NCBI GenBank assembly: GCA_032622095.1
Contig: CP136069.1
Location: 34,942,194 to 35,006,193 of the forward strand
Source of the DNA: Siphonodentalium dalli
Taxonomy: Eukaryota > Mollusca > Scaphopoda > Gadilida > Siphonodentaliidae
Direction: 5' to 3'
DNA: 64,000 bases
Below, piece by piece: positions 37,991 to 51,019 of this stretch. The notes beneath the pieces were generated by a model, which did not search any database, was not told the DNA's origin, and saw nothing but the letters and a program-made list of their open reading frames with translations. Numbering within the stretch: the first letter of the stretch is position 1; each line of letters begins with the position of its first letter. Position numbers and translations under genes: made by a program.

Positions 37991-38954
37991 CAGGCATGTT
38001 TCTCGATAGGACGGCACATTCGGTCGCAGGCCGGACCTCACGGTTTGGCTAATGAGCAGGGGTTGGGAGTTGGATAATTGGGGTGGGGCAGGCTGTTTGA
38101 GGCCCCATAAAATGCCCAGTATTTTTGAAAGCGACTGTACATTGCATATGCACGGGCAAAATCCCTTTAACGTTTTGGACACTTTTATCGTATCAATGTG
38201 CAAGCAGGCATGTTTCGCGATAGGACGGCACATTCGGTTGCAGGCCGGACCTCACGGTTTGGCTAATGAGCAGGGGTTGGAAGTTGGATAATTGGGGTGG
38301 GGCAGGCTGTTTGAGGCCCCATAAAATACCTAGTATTTTTGAAAGCGACTGTACTTTGCATCTGCACGGGCAAAATCCCTTTAACGTTTTGGACACTTGT
38401 ATCGTATCAATGTGAAAGCAGGCATGTTTCGCGATAGGACGGCACATTCGGTCGCAGGCCGGACCTCACGGTTTGGCTAATGAGCAGGGGTTGGGAGTTG
38501 GATAATTGGGGTGGGGCAGGCTGTTTGAGGCCCCATAAAATGCCCAGTATTTTTGAAAGCGACTGTACTTTGCATCTGCACGGGCAAAATCCCTTTAACG
38601 TTTTGGACACTTTTATCATATCAATGTGCAAGCAGGCATGTTTCGCAATAGGACGGAACATTCGGTCGCAGGCCGGACCTCACGGTTTGGCTAATGAGCA
38701 GGGGTTGGGAGTTGGATAATTGGGGTGGGGCAGGCTGTTCGAGGCCCCATAAAATACCTAGTATTTTTGAAAGCGACTGTACTTTGCATCTGCACGGGCA
38801 AAATCCCTTTAACGTTTTGGACACTTTTATCGTATCAATGTGCAAGCAGGCATGTTTCTCGATAGGACGGCACATTCGGTCGCAGGCCGGACCTCACGGT
38901 TTGGCTAATGAGCAGGGGTTGGGAGTTGGATAATTGGGGTGGGGCAGGCTGTTT
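36387..38954 (+). repeat. 856-bp 4-mer higher-order unit, three copies
   Basis: Units start at 36,387, 37,243 and 38,099, in the order a-b-c-d defined by the same markers as at 33,604. In the last two units, type d carries gttcgaggc, atacctag and tttctcgatagg (37,883-38,096 and 38,739-38,952). The first unit still has the older plain d monomer. The last two units look like a fresh 856-bp duplication. Confidence 0.85.
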
Positions 38955-40930
38955 GAGGCCCCATAAAATGCCCAGTATTTTTGAAAGCGACTGTACTTTG
39001 CATCTGCACGGGCAAAATCCCTTTAACGTTTTGGACACTTTTATCGTATCAATGTGCAAGCAGGCATGTTTCGCGAAAGGATGGCACATTCGGTCGCAGG
39101 CCGGACCTCACGGTTTGACTAATGAGCAGGGGTTGGGAGTTGGATAATTGGGGTGGGGCAGGCTGTTTGAGGCCCCATAAAATGCCCAGTATTTTTGAAA
39201 GCGACTGTACTTTGCATCTGCACGGGCAAAATTCCTTTAACGTTTTGGACACTTGTATCGTATCAATGTGAAAGCAGGCATGTTTCGCGATAGGACGGCA
39301 CATTCGGTCGCAGGCCGGACCTCACGGTTTGGCTAATGAGCAGGGGTTGGGAGTTGGATAATTGGGGTGGGGCAGGCTGTTTGAGGCCCCATAAAATGCC
39401 CAGTATTTTTGAAAGCGACTGTACTTTGCATATGCACAGGCAAAATCCCTTTAACGTTTTGGACACTTTTATCGTATCAATGTGCAAGCAGGCATGTTTC
39501 GCGATAGGACGGCACATTCGGTCGCAGGCCGAACCTCACGGTTTGGCTAATGAGCAGGGGTTGGGAATTGGATAATTGGGGTGGGGCAGGCTGTTTGAGG
39601 CCCCATAAAATGCCCAGTATTTTTGAAAGCGACTGTACTTTGCATCTGCACGGGCAAAATCCCTTTAACGTTTTGGACACTTGTATCGTATCAATGTGAA
39701 AGCAGGCATGTTTCGCGATAGGACGGCACATTCGGTCGCAGGCCGGACCTCACGGTTTGGCTAATGAGCAGGGGTTGGGAGTTGGATAATTGGGGTGGGG
39801 CAGGCTGTTTGAGGCCCCATAAAATGCCCAGTATTTTTGAAAGCGACTGTACATTGCATCTGCACGGGCAAAATCCCTTTGACGTTTTGGACACTTTTAT
39901 CGTATCAATGTGCAAGCAGGCATGTTTCGCGATAGGACAGCACATTCGGTAGCAGGCCGGACCTCACGGTTTGGCTAATGAGCAGGGGTTGGGAGTTGGA
40001 TAATTGGGGTGGGGCAGGCTGTTTGAGGCCCCATAAAATGCCCAGTATTTTTGAAAGCGATTGTACTTTGCATCTGCACGGGCAAAATCCCTTTAACGTT
40101 TTGGACACTTTTATCGTATCAATGTGCAAGCAGGCATGTTTCGCAATAGGACGGCACATTCGGTTGCAGGCCGGACCTCACGGTTTGGCTAATGAGCAGG
40201 GGTTGGAAGTTGGATAATTGGGGTGGGGCAGGCTGTTTGAGGCCCCATAAAATACCTAGTATTTTTGAAAGCGACTGTACTTTGCATCTGCACGGGCAAA
40301 ATCCCTTTAACGTTTTGGACACTTTTATCGTATCAATGTGCAAGCAGGCATGTTTCGCAATAGGACGGCACATTCGGTCGCAGGCCGGACCTCACGGTTT
40401 GGCTAATGAGCAGGGGTTGGGAGTTGGATAATTGGGGTGGGGCAGGCTGTTTGAGGCCCCATAAAATGCCCAGTATTTTTGAAAGCGACTGTACTTTGCA
40501 TCTGCACGGGCAAAATCCCTTTAACGTTTTCGACACTTTTATCGTATCAAAGTGCAAGCAGGCATGTTTCGCAATATGACGGCACATTCGGTCGCAGGCC
40601 GGACCTCACGGTTTGGCTAATGAGCAGGGGTTGGGAGTTGGATAATTGGGATGGGGCAGGCTGTTTGAGGCCCCATAAAATGCCCAGTATTTTTGAAAGC
40701 GACTGTACATTGCATCTGCACGGGCAAAATCCCTTTGACGTTTTGGACACTTTTATCGTATCAATGTGCAAGCAGGCATGTTTCGCGATAGGACAGCACA
40801 TTCGGTCGCAGGCCGGACCTCACGGTTTGGCTAATGAGCAGGGGTTGGGAGTTGGATAATTGGGGTGGGGCAGGCTGTTTGAGGCCCCATAAAATGCCCA
40901 GTATTTTTGAAAGCGACTGTACTTTGCATC
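37712..40930 (+). repeat. 24-monomer-offset block, copy 1 (5,109-bp offset)
   Basis: About 15 monomers recur at 42,821-46,039. The offset of 5,109 equals 24 x 214 minus the 27 bp lost at 41,322. Shared markers are two tttctcgatagg monomers, cgcgaaaggatgg (39,071/44,180), aaaattcctttaac (39,228/44,337), cattcggtagcagg (39,942/45,051), gcgattgtac (40,057/45,166), aatatgacgg (40,573/45,682) and attgggatgggg (40,646/45,755). One monomer inside differs: copy 1 has cggttgcagg at 40,161, copy 2 does not. Confidence 0.83.
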
Positions 40931-41093
40931 TGCACGGGCAAAATCCCTTTAACGTTTTGGACACTTTTATCGTATCAATGTGCAAGCAGGCATGTTTCGC
41001 AATAGGACGGCACATTCGGTCGCAGGCCGGACCTCACGGTTTGGCTAATGAGCAGGGGTTGGGAGTTGGATAATTGGGGTGGGGCAGGCTGTT

Positions 41094-44000
41094 TGAGGCC
41101 CCATAAAATGCCCAGTATTTTTGAAAGCGACTGTACATTGCATATGCACGGGCAAAATCCCTTTAACGTTTTGGACACTTTTATCGTATCAATGTGCAAG
41201 CAGGCATGTTTCGCGATAGGACGGCACATTCGGTTGCAGGCCGGACCTCACGGTTTGGCTAATGAGCAGGGGTTGGAAGTTGGATAATTGGGGTGGGGCA
41301 GGCTGTTTGAGGCCCCATAAAACTTTGCATCTGCACGGGCAAAATCCCTTTAACGTTTTGGACACTTTTATCATATCAATGTGCAAGCAGGCATGTTTCG
41401 CAATAGGACGGAACATTCGGTCGCAGGCCGGACCTCACGGTTTGGCTAATGAGCAGGGGTTGGGAGTTGGATAATTGGGGTGGGGCAGGCTGTTCGAGGC
41501 CCCATAAAATACCTAGTATTTTTGAAAGCGACTGTACTTTGCATCTGCACGGGCAAAATCCCTTTAACGTTTTGGACACTTTTATCGTATCAATGTGCAA
41601 GCAGGCATGTTTCTCGATAGGACGGCACATTCGGTCGCAGGCCGGACCTCACGGTTTGGCTAATGAGCAGGGGTTGGGAGTTGGATAATTGGGGTGGGGC
41701 AGGCTGTTTGAGGCCCCATAAAATGCCCAGTATTTTTGAAAGCGACTGTACATTGCATATGCACGGGCAAAATCCCTTTAACGTTTTGGACACTTTTATC
41801 GTATCAATGTGCAAGCAGGCATGTTTCGCGATAGGACGGCACATTCGGTTGCAGGCCGGACCTCACGGTTTGGCTAATGAGCAGGGGTTGGAAGTTGGAT
41901 AATTGGGGTGGGGCAGGCTGTTTGAGGCCCCATAAAATACCTAGTATTTTTGAAAGCGACTGTACTTTGCATCTGCACGGGCAAAATCCCTTTAACGTTT
42001 TGGACACTTGTATCGTATCAATGTGAAAGCAGGCATGTTTCGCGATAGGACGGCACATTCGGTCGCAGGCCGGACCTCACGGTTTGGCTAATGAGCAGGG
42101 GTTGGGAGTTGGATAATTGGGGTGGGGCAGGCTGTTTGAGGCCCCATAAAATGCCCAGTATTTTTGAAAGCGACTGTACTTTGCATCTGCACGGGCAAAA
42201 TCCCTTTAACGTTTTGGACACTTTTATCATATCAATGTGCAAGCAGGCATGTTTCGCAATAGGACGGAACATTCGGTCGCAGGCCGGACCTCACGGTTTG
42301 GCTAATGAGCAGGGGTTGGGAGTTGGATAATTGGGGTGGGGCAGGCTGTTCGAGGCCCCATAAAATACCTAGTATTTTTGAAAGCGACTGTACTTTGCAT
42401 CTGCACGGGCAAAATCCCTTTAACGTTTTGGACACTTTTATCGTATCAATGTGCAAGCAGGCATGTTTCTCGATAGGACGGCACATTCGGTCGCAGGCCG
42501 GACCTCACGGTTTGGCTAATGAGCAGGGGTTGGGAGTTGGATAATTGGGGTGGGGCAGGCTGTTTGAGGCCCCATAAAATGCCCAGTATTTTTGAAAGCG
42601 ACTGTACTTTGCATCTGCACGGGCAAAATCCCTTTAACGTTTTGGACACTTTTATCGTATCAATGTGCAAGCAGGCATGTTTCGCGAAAGGATGGCACAT
42701 TCGGTCGCAGGCCGGACCTCACGGTTTGGCTAATGAGCAGGGGTTGGGAGTTGGATAATTGGGGTGGGGCAGGCTGTTTGAGGCCCCATAAAATGCCCAG
42801 TATTTTTGAAAGCGACTGTACTTTGCATCTGCACGGGCAAAATCCCTTTAACGTTTTGGACACTTTTATCATATCAATGTGCAAGCAGGCATGTTTCGCA
42901 ATAGGACGGAACATTCGGTCGCAGGCCGGACCTCACGGTTTGGCTAATGAGCAGGGGTTGGGAGTTGGATAATTGGGGTGGGGCAGGCTGTTCGAGGCCC
43001 CATAAAATACCTAGTATTTTTGAAAGCGACTGTACTTTGCATCTGCACGGGCAAAATCCCTTTAACGTTTTGGACACTTTTATCGTATCAATGTGCAAGC
43101 AGGCATGTTTCTCGATAGGACGGCACATTCGGTCGCAGGCCGGACCTCACGGTTTGGCTAATGAGCAGGGGTTGGGAGTTGGATAATTGGGGTGGGGCAG
43201 GCTGTTTGAGGCCCCATAAAATGCCCAGTATTTTTGAAAGCGACTGTACATTGCATATGCACGGGCAAAATCCCTTTAACGTTTTGGACACTTTTATCGT
43301 ATCAATGTGCAAGCAGGCATGTTTCGCGATAGGACGGCACATTCGGTTGCAGGCCGGACCTCACGGTTTGGCTAATGAGCAGGGGTTGGAAGTTGGATAA
43401 TTGGGGTGGGGCAGGCTGTTTGAGGCCCCATAAAATACCTAGTATTTTTGAAAGCGACTGTACTTTGCATCTGCACGGGCAAAATCCCTTTAACGTTTTG
43501 GACACTTGTATCGTATCAATGTGAAAGCAGGCATGTTTCGCGATAGGACGGCACATTCGGTCGCAGGCCGGACCTCACGGTTTGGCTAATGAGCAGGGGT
43601 TGGGAGTTGGATAATTGGGGTGGGGCAGGCTGTTTGAGGCCCCATAAAATGCCCAGTATTTTTGAAAGCGACTGTACTTTGCATCTGCACGGGCAAAATC
43701 CCTTTAACGTTTTGGACACTTTTATCATATCAATGTGCAAGCAGGCATGTTTCGCAATAGGACGGAACATTCGGTCGCAGGCCGGACCTCACGGTTTGGC
43801 TAATGAGCAGGGGTTGGGAGTTGGATAATTGGGGTGGGGCAGGCTGTTCGAGGCCCCATAAAATACCTAGTATTTTTGAAAGCGACTGTACTTTGCATCT
43901 GCACGGGCAAAATCCCTTTAACGTTTTGGACACTTTTATCGTATCAATGTGCAAGCAGGCATGTTTCTCGATAGGACGGCACATTCGGTCGCAGGCCGGA

Positions 44001-44276
44001 CCTCACGGTTTGGCTAATGAGCAGGGGTTGGGAGTTGGATAATTGGGGTGGGGCAGGCTGTTTGAGGCCCCATAAAATGCCCAGTATTTTTGAAAGCGAC
44101 TGTACTTTGCATCTGCACGGGCAAAATCCCTTTAACGTTTTGGACACTTTTATCGTATCAATGTGCAAGCAGGCATGTTTCGCGAAAGGATGGCACATTC
44201 GGTCGCAGGCCGGACCTCACGGTTTGGCTAATGAGCAGGGGTTGGGAGTTGGATAATTGGGGTGGGGCAGGCTGTT
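41094..44276 (+). repeat. Rearranged 4-mer region: a|c-d-a-b-c-d-e, c-d-a-b-c-d-e
   Basis: Monomer types follow the 33,604 scheme, plus type e (cgcgaaaggatggcac). After a type a unit at 41,094 the type b monomer is missing (junction at 41,322/41,323). Then seven monomers, c-d-a-b-c-d-e, occur twice at an offset of 1,498 (7 x 214): copy 1 at 41,323-42,820 and copy 2 from 42,821. Copy 2 matches up to about 44,338, where it reads aaaattccttt. I saw no base differences between the two copies beyond that point. Confidence 0.85.
41316..41330 (+). repeat. Deletion junction, 241 bp missing against the 4-mer order
   Basis: The text ccccataaaactttgcat joins offset 14 of one monomer to offset 42 of a later one. 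Locally this shortens a monomer by 27 bp. Because the flanking types are a and c, with no b, the real loss is 27 + 214 = 241 bp. Only about one base is shared at the join. The same position, 41,323, is the left edge of the 1,498-bp duplication that follows. Confidence 0.85.
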
Positions 44277-46039
44277 TGAGGCCCCATAAAATGCCCAGTA
44301 TTTTTGAAAGCGACTGTACTTTGCATCTGCACGGGCAAAATTCCTTTAACGTTTTGGACACTTGTATCGTATCAATGTGAAAGCAGGCATGTTTCGCGAT
44401 AGGACGGCACATTCGGTCGCAGGCCGGACCTCACGGTTTGGCTAATGAGCAGGGGTTGGGAGTTGGATAATTGGGGTGGGGCAGGCTGTTTGAGGCCCCA
44501 TAAAATGCCCAGTATTTTTGAAAGCGACTGTACTTTGCATATGCACAGGCAAAATCCCTTTAACGTTTTGGACACTTTTATCGTATCAATGTGCAAGCAG
44601 GCATGTTTCGCGATAGGACGGCACATTCGGTCGCAGGCCGAACCTCACGGTTTGGCTAATGAGCAGGGGTTGGGAATTGGATAATTGGGGTGGGGCAGGC
44701 TGTTTGAGGCCCCATAAAATGCCCAGTATTTTTGAAAGCGACTGTACTTTGCATCTGCACGGGCAAAATCCCTTTAACGTTTTGGACACTTGTATCGTAT
44801 CAATGTGAAAGCAGGCATGTTTCGCGATAGGACGGCACATTCGGTCGCAGGCCGGACCTCACGGTTTGGCTAATGAGCAGGGGTTGGGAGTTGGATAATT
44901 GGGGTGGGGCAGGCTGTTTGAGGCCCCATAAAATGCCCAGTATTTTTGAAAGCGACTGTACATTGCATCTGCACGGGCAAAATCCCTTTGACGTTTTGGA
45001 CACTTTTATCGTATCAATGTGCAAGCAGGCATGTTTCGCGATAGGACAGCACATTCGGTAGCAGGCCGGACCTCACGGTTTGGCTAATGAGCAGGGGTTG
45101 GGAGTTGGATAATTGGGGTGGGGCAGGCTGTTTGAGGCCCCATAAAATGCCCAGTATTTTTGAAAGCGATTGTACTTTGCATCTGCACGGGCAAAATCCC
45201 TTTAACGTTTTGGACACTTTTATCGTATCAATGTGCAAGCAGGCATGTTTCGCAATAGGACGGCACATTCGGTCGCAGGCCGGACCTCACGGTTTGGCTA
45301 ATGAGCAGGGGTTGGGAGTTGGATAATTGGGGTTGGGCAGGCTGTTTGAGGCCCCATAAAATGCCCAGTATTTTTGAAAGCGACTGTACTTTGCATCTGC
45401 ACAGGCAAAATCCCTTTAACGTTTTGGACACTTTTATCGTATCAATGTGCAAGCAGGCATGTTTCGCAATAGGACGGCACATTCGGTCGCAGGCCGGACC
45501 TCACGGTTTGGCTAATGAGCAGGGGTTGGGAGTTGGATAATTGGGGTGGGGCAGGCTGTTTGAGGCCCCATAAAATGCCCAGTATTTTTGAAAGCGACTG
45601 TACTTTGCATCTGCACGGGCAAAATCCCTTTAACGTTTTGGACACTTTTATCGTATCAAAGTGCAAGCAGGCATGTTTCGCAATATGACGGCACATTCGG
45701 TCGCAGGCCGGACCTCACGGTTTGGCTAATGAGCAGGGGTTGGGAGTTGGATAATTGGGATGGGGCAGGCTGTTTGAGGCCCCATAAAATGCCCAGTATT
45801 TTTGAAAGCGACTGTACATTGCATCTGCACGGGCAAAATCCCTTTGACGTTTTGGACACTTTTATCGTATCAATGTGCAAGCAGGCATGTTTCGCGATAG
45901 GACAGCACATTCGGTCGCAGGCCGGACCTCACGGTTTGGCTAATGAGCAGGGGTTGGGAGTTGGATAATTGGGGTGGGGCAGGCTGTTTGAGGCCCCATA
46001 AAATGCCCAGTATTTTTGAAAGCGACTGTACTTTGCATC
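42821..46039 (+). repeat. 24-monomer-offset block, copy 2 (5,109-bp offset)
   Basis: This is the partner of 37,712-40,930. Its first seven monomers are also copy 2 of the 1,498-bp duplication, and its later part (about 44.8-46.0 kb) appears a third time, inverted, at 55.4-56.6 kb. Private to it is a patch at about 45,330-45,400 with ggggttgggcagg and catctgcacaggc, where copy 1 has type b-like atacctag. Confidence 0.8.
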
Positions 46040-46689
46040 TGCACGGGCAAAATCCCTTTAACGTTTTCGACACTTTTATCGTATCAAAGTGCAAGCAGGC
46101 ATGTTTCGCAATAGGACGGCACATTCGGTCGCAGGCCGGACCTCACGGTTTGGCTAATGAGCAGGGGTTGGGAGTTGGATAATTGCGGTGGGGCAGGCTG
46201 TTTGAGGCTCCATAAAATGCCCAGTATTTTTGAAAGCGACTGTACTTTGCATATGCACAGGCAAAATCCCTTTAACGTTTTGGACACTTTTATCGTATCA
46301 ATGTGCAAGCAGGCATGTTTCGCGATAGGACGGCACATTCGGTCGCAGGCCGAACCTCACGGTTTGGCTAATGAGCAGGGGTTGGGAATTGGATAATTGG
46401 GGCGGGGCAGGCTGTTTGAGGCCCCATAAAATGCCCAGTATTTTTGAAAGCGACTGTACTTTGCATCTGCACGGGCAAAATCCCTTTAACGTTTTGGACA
46501 CTTGTATCGTATCAATGTGAAAGCAGGCTTGTTTCGCGATAGGACGGCACATTCGGTCGCAGGCCGGACCTCACGGTTTGGCTAATGAGCAGGGGTTGGG
46601 AGTTGGATAATTGGGGTGGGGCAGGCTATTTGAGGCCCCATAAAATGCCCAGTATTTTTGAAAGCGACTGTACTTTCGATCTGCACGGG

Positions 46690-47705
46690 CAAAATCCCTT
46701 TAACGTTTTGGACACTTGTATCGTATCAATGTGAAAGCAGGCATGTTTCGCGATAGGACGGCACATTCGGTCGCAGGCCGGACCTCACGGTTTGGCTAAT
46801 GAGCAGGGGTTGGGAGTTGGATAATTGGGGTGGGGCAGGCTGTTTGAGGCCCCATAAAATGCCCAGTATTTTTGAAAGCGACTGTACATTGCATCTGCAC
46901 AGGCAAAATCCCTTTGACGTTTTGGACACTTTTGTCGTATCAATGTGCAAGCAGGCATGTTTCGCGATAGGACAGCACATTCGGTCGCAGGCCGGACCTC
47001 ACGGTTTGGCTAATGAGCAGGGGTTGGGAGTTGGATAATTGGGGTGGAGCAGGCTGTTTGAGGCCCCATAAAATGCCCAGTATTTTTGAAAGCGACTGTA
47101 CTTTGCATCTGCACGGGCAAAATCCCTTTAACGTTTTGGACACTTGTATCGTATCAATGTGAAAGCAGGCATGTTTCGCGATAGGACGGCACATTCGGTC
47201 GCAGGCCGGACCTCACGGTTTGGCTAATGAGCAGGGGTTGGGAGTTGGATAATTGGGGTGGGGCAGGCTGTTTGAGGCCCCATAAAATGCCCAGTATTTT
47301 TGAAAGCGACTGTACATTGCATCTGCACAGGCAAAATCCCTTTGACGTTTTGGACACTTTTGTCGTATCAATGTGCAAGCAGGCATGTTTCGCGATAGGA
47401 CAGCACATTCGGTCGCAGGCCGGACCTCACGGTTTGGCTAATGAGCAGGGGTTGGGAGTTGGATAATTGGGGTGGAGCAGGCTGTTTGAGGCCCCATAAA
47501 ATGCCCAGTATTTTTGAAAGCGACTGTACTTTGCATCTGCACGGGCAAAATCCCTTTAACGTTTTGGACACTTGTATCGTATCAATGTGAAAGCAGGCAT
47601 GTTTCGCGATAGGACGGCACATTCGGTCGCAGGCCGGACCTCACGGTTTGGCTAATGAGCAGGGGTTGGGAGTTGGATAATTGGGGTGGGGCAGGCTGTT
47701 TGAGG
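46690..47705 (+). repeat. 428-bp dimer tandem duplication, ~2.4 copies
   Basis: A pair of monomers repeats exactly at 428 bases. Both full copies share catctgcacaggc with tttgacg, the rare cttttgtcgtatc (46,928/47,356) and ggtggagcagg (47,043/47,471). A third partial copy runs to about 47,705, where a 1-bp deletion (gaggcccat) and a different monomer type begin. The monomer before the array has a private actttcgatctg at 46,672. I saw no base difference between the two full copies. Confidence 0.85.
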
Positions 47706-50700
47706 CCCATAAAATGCCCAGTATTTTTGAAAGCGACTGTACTTTGCATCTGCACGGGCAAAATCCCTTTAACGTTTTGGACACTTTTATCGTATCAATG
47801 TGCAAGCAGGCATGTTTCGCGATAGGATGGCACATTCGGTCGCAGGCCGGACCTCACGGTTTGTCTAATGAGCAGGGGTTGGGAGTTGGATAATTGGGGT
47901 GGGGCAGGCTGTTTGAGGCCCCATAAAATGCCCAGTATTTTTGAAAGCGACTGTACTTTGCATCTGCACGGGCAAAATCCCTTTAACGTTTTCGACACTT
48001 TTATCGTATCAATGTGCAAGCAGGCATGTTTCGCGATAGGATGGCACATTCGGCCGCAGGCCGGACCTCACGGTTTGGCTAATGAGCAGGGGTTGGAAGT
48101 TGGATAATTGGGGTGGGCAGGCTGTTTGAGGCCCCATGAAATACCTAGTATTTTTGAAAGCGACTGTACTTTGCATCTGCACGGGCAAAATCCCTTTAAC
48201 GTTTTGGACACTTGTATCGTATCAATGTGAAAGCAGGCATGTTTCGCGATAGGACGGCACATTCGGTCGCAGGCCGGACCTCACGGTTTGGCTAATGAGC
48301 AGGGGCTGTGAGTTGGATAATTGGGGTGGGGCAGGCTGTTTGAGGCCCCATGAAATGCCCAGTATTTTTGAAAGCGACTGTACTTTGCATATGCACAGGC
48401 AAAATCCCTTTAACGTTTTGGACACTTTTATCGTATCAATGTGCAAGCAGGCATGTTTCGCGATAGGACGGCACATTCGGTCGCAGGCCGAACCTCACGG
48501 TTTGGCTAATGAGCAGGGGTTGGGAATTGGATAATTGGGGTGGGGCAGGCTGTTTGAGGCCCCATAAAATGCCCAGTATTTTTGAAAGCGACTGTACTTT
48601 GCATCTGCACGGGCAAAATCCCTTTAACGTTTTGGACACTTGTATCGTATCAATGTGAAAGCAGGCATGTTTCGCGATAGGACGGCACATTCGGTCGCAG
48701 GCCGGACCTCACGGTTTGGCTAATGAGCAGGGGTTGGGAGTTGGATAATTGGGGTGGGGCAGGCTGTTTGAGGCCCCATTAAATGCCCAGTATTTTTGAA
48801 AGCGACTGTACTTTGCATCTGCACGGGCAAAATCCCTTTAACGTTTTGGACACTTTTATCGTATCAATGTGCAAGCAGGCATGTTTCGCGATAGGACGGC
48901 ACATTCGGTCGCAGGCCGGACCTCACGGTTTGGCTAATGAGCAGGGGTCGGGAGTTGGATAATTGGGGTGGGGCAGGCTGTTTGAGGCCCCATAAAATGC
49001 CCAGTATTTTTGAAAGCGACTGTACTTTGCATATGCACAGGCAAAATCCCTTTAACGTTTTGGACACTTTTATCGTATCAATGTGCAAGCAGGCATGTTT
49101 CGCGATAGGACGGCACATTCGGTCGCAGGCCGGACCTCACGGTTTGGCTAATGAGCAGGGGTTGGGAGTTGGATAATTGGGGTGGGGCAGGCTGTTTGAG
49201 GACGCATAAAATGCCCAGTATTTTTGAAAGCGACTGTACTTTGCATCTGCACGGGCAAAATCCCTTTAACGTTTTGGACACTTTTATCGTATCAATGTGC
49301 AAGCAGGCATGTTTCGCAATAGGACGGCACATTCGGTCGCAGGCCGGACCTCACGGTTTGGCTAATGAGCAGGGGTTGGGAGTTGGATAATTGGGGTGGG
49401 GCAGGCTGTTTGAGGCCCCATAAAATGCCCAGTATTTTTGAAAGCGACTGTACTTTGCATATGCACAGGCAAAATCCCTTTAACGTTTTGGACACTTTTA
49501 TCGTATCAATGTGCAAGCAGGCATGTTTCGCGATAGGACGGCACATTCGGTCGCAGGCCGGACCTCACGGTTTGGCTAATGAGCAGGGGTTGGGAGTTGG
49601 ATAATTGGGGTGGGGCAGGCTGTTTGAGGCCCCATAAAATACCTAGTATTTTTGAAAGCGACTGTACTTTGCATCTGCACGGGCAAAATCCCTTTAACGT
49701 TATGGACACTTTTATCGTATCAATGTGCAAGCAGGCATGTTTCGCGATAGGACGACACATTCGGTCGCAGGCCGAACCTCACGGTTTGGCTAATGAGCAG
49801 GGGTTGGGAATTGGATAATTGGGGTGGGGCAGGCTGTTTGAGGCCCCATAAAATGCCCAGTATTTTTGAAAGCGACTGTACTTTGCATCTGCACGGGCAA
49901 AATCCCTTTAACGTTTTGGACACTTGTATCGTATCAATGTGAAAGCAGGCATGTTTCGCGATAGGACGGCACATTCGGTCGCAGGCCGGACCTCACGGTT
50001 TGGCTAATGAGCAGGGGTTGGGAGTTGGATAATTGGGGTGGGGCAGGCTGTTTGAGGCCCCATAAAATGCCCAGTATTTTTGAAAGCGAATGTACATTGC
50101 ATCTGCACGGGCAAAATCCCTTTGACGTTTTGGACACTTTTATCGTATCAATGTGCAAGCAGGCATGTTTCGCGATAGGACAGCACATTCGGTCGCAGGC
50201 CGGACCTCACGGTTTGGCTAATGAGCAGGGGTTGGGAGTTGGATAATTGGGGTGGGGCAGGCTGTTTGAGGCCGCATAAAATGCCCAGTATTTTTGAAAG
50301 CGACTGTACTTTGCATCTGCACGGGCAAAATCCCTTTAACGTTTTGGACACTTTTATCGTATCAATGTGCAAGCAGGCATGTTTCGCAATAGGACAGCAC
50401 ATTCGGTCGCAGGCCGGACCTCACGGTTTGGCTAATGAGCAGGGGTTGGGAGTTGGATAATTGGGGTGGGGCAGGCTGTTTGAGGCCCCATAAAATGCCC
50501 AGTATTTTTGAAAGCGACTGTACTTTGCATCTGCACGGGCAAAATCCCTTTAACGTTTTGGACACTTTTATCGTATCAATGTGCAAGCAGGCATGTTTCG
50601 CGATAGGACGGCACATTCGGTCGCAGGCCGAACCTCACAGTTTGGCTAATGAGCAGGGGTTGGGAGTTGGATAATTGGGGTGGGGCAGGCTGTTTGAGGC

Positions 50701-51019
50701 CCCATAAAATGCCCAGTATTTTTGAAAGCGACTGTACTTTGCATCTGCACGGGCAAAATCCCTTTAACGTTTTGGACACTTGTATCGTATCAATGTGAAA
50801 GCAGGCATGTTTCGCGATAGGACGGCACATTCCGTCGCAGGCCGGACCTCACGGTTTGGCTAATGAGCAGGGGTTGGGAGTTGGATAATTGGGGTGGGGC
50901 AGGCTGTTTGAGGCCCCATAAAATGCCCAGTATTTTTGAAAGCGACTGTACATTGCATCTGCACGGGCAAAATCCCTTTGACGTTTTGGACACTTTTATC
51001 GTATCAATGTGCAAGCAGG
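47706..51019 (+). repeat. Mixed satellite stretch (~15.5 monomers)
   Basis: This stretch holds ordinary variants without a tandem block. Two 1-bp deletions sit near 47,707 and 48,115. Within it, 48,780-49,640 matches 27,831-28,700 (the rare gaggacgcat at 49,198), and about 49,480-50,150 matches about 4,570-5,230 (atacctag with gttatggac, then gacgacacattc), which links distant parts of the array. Confidence 0.72.
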
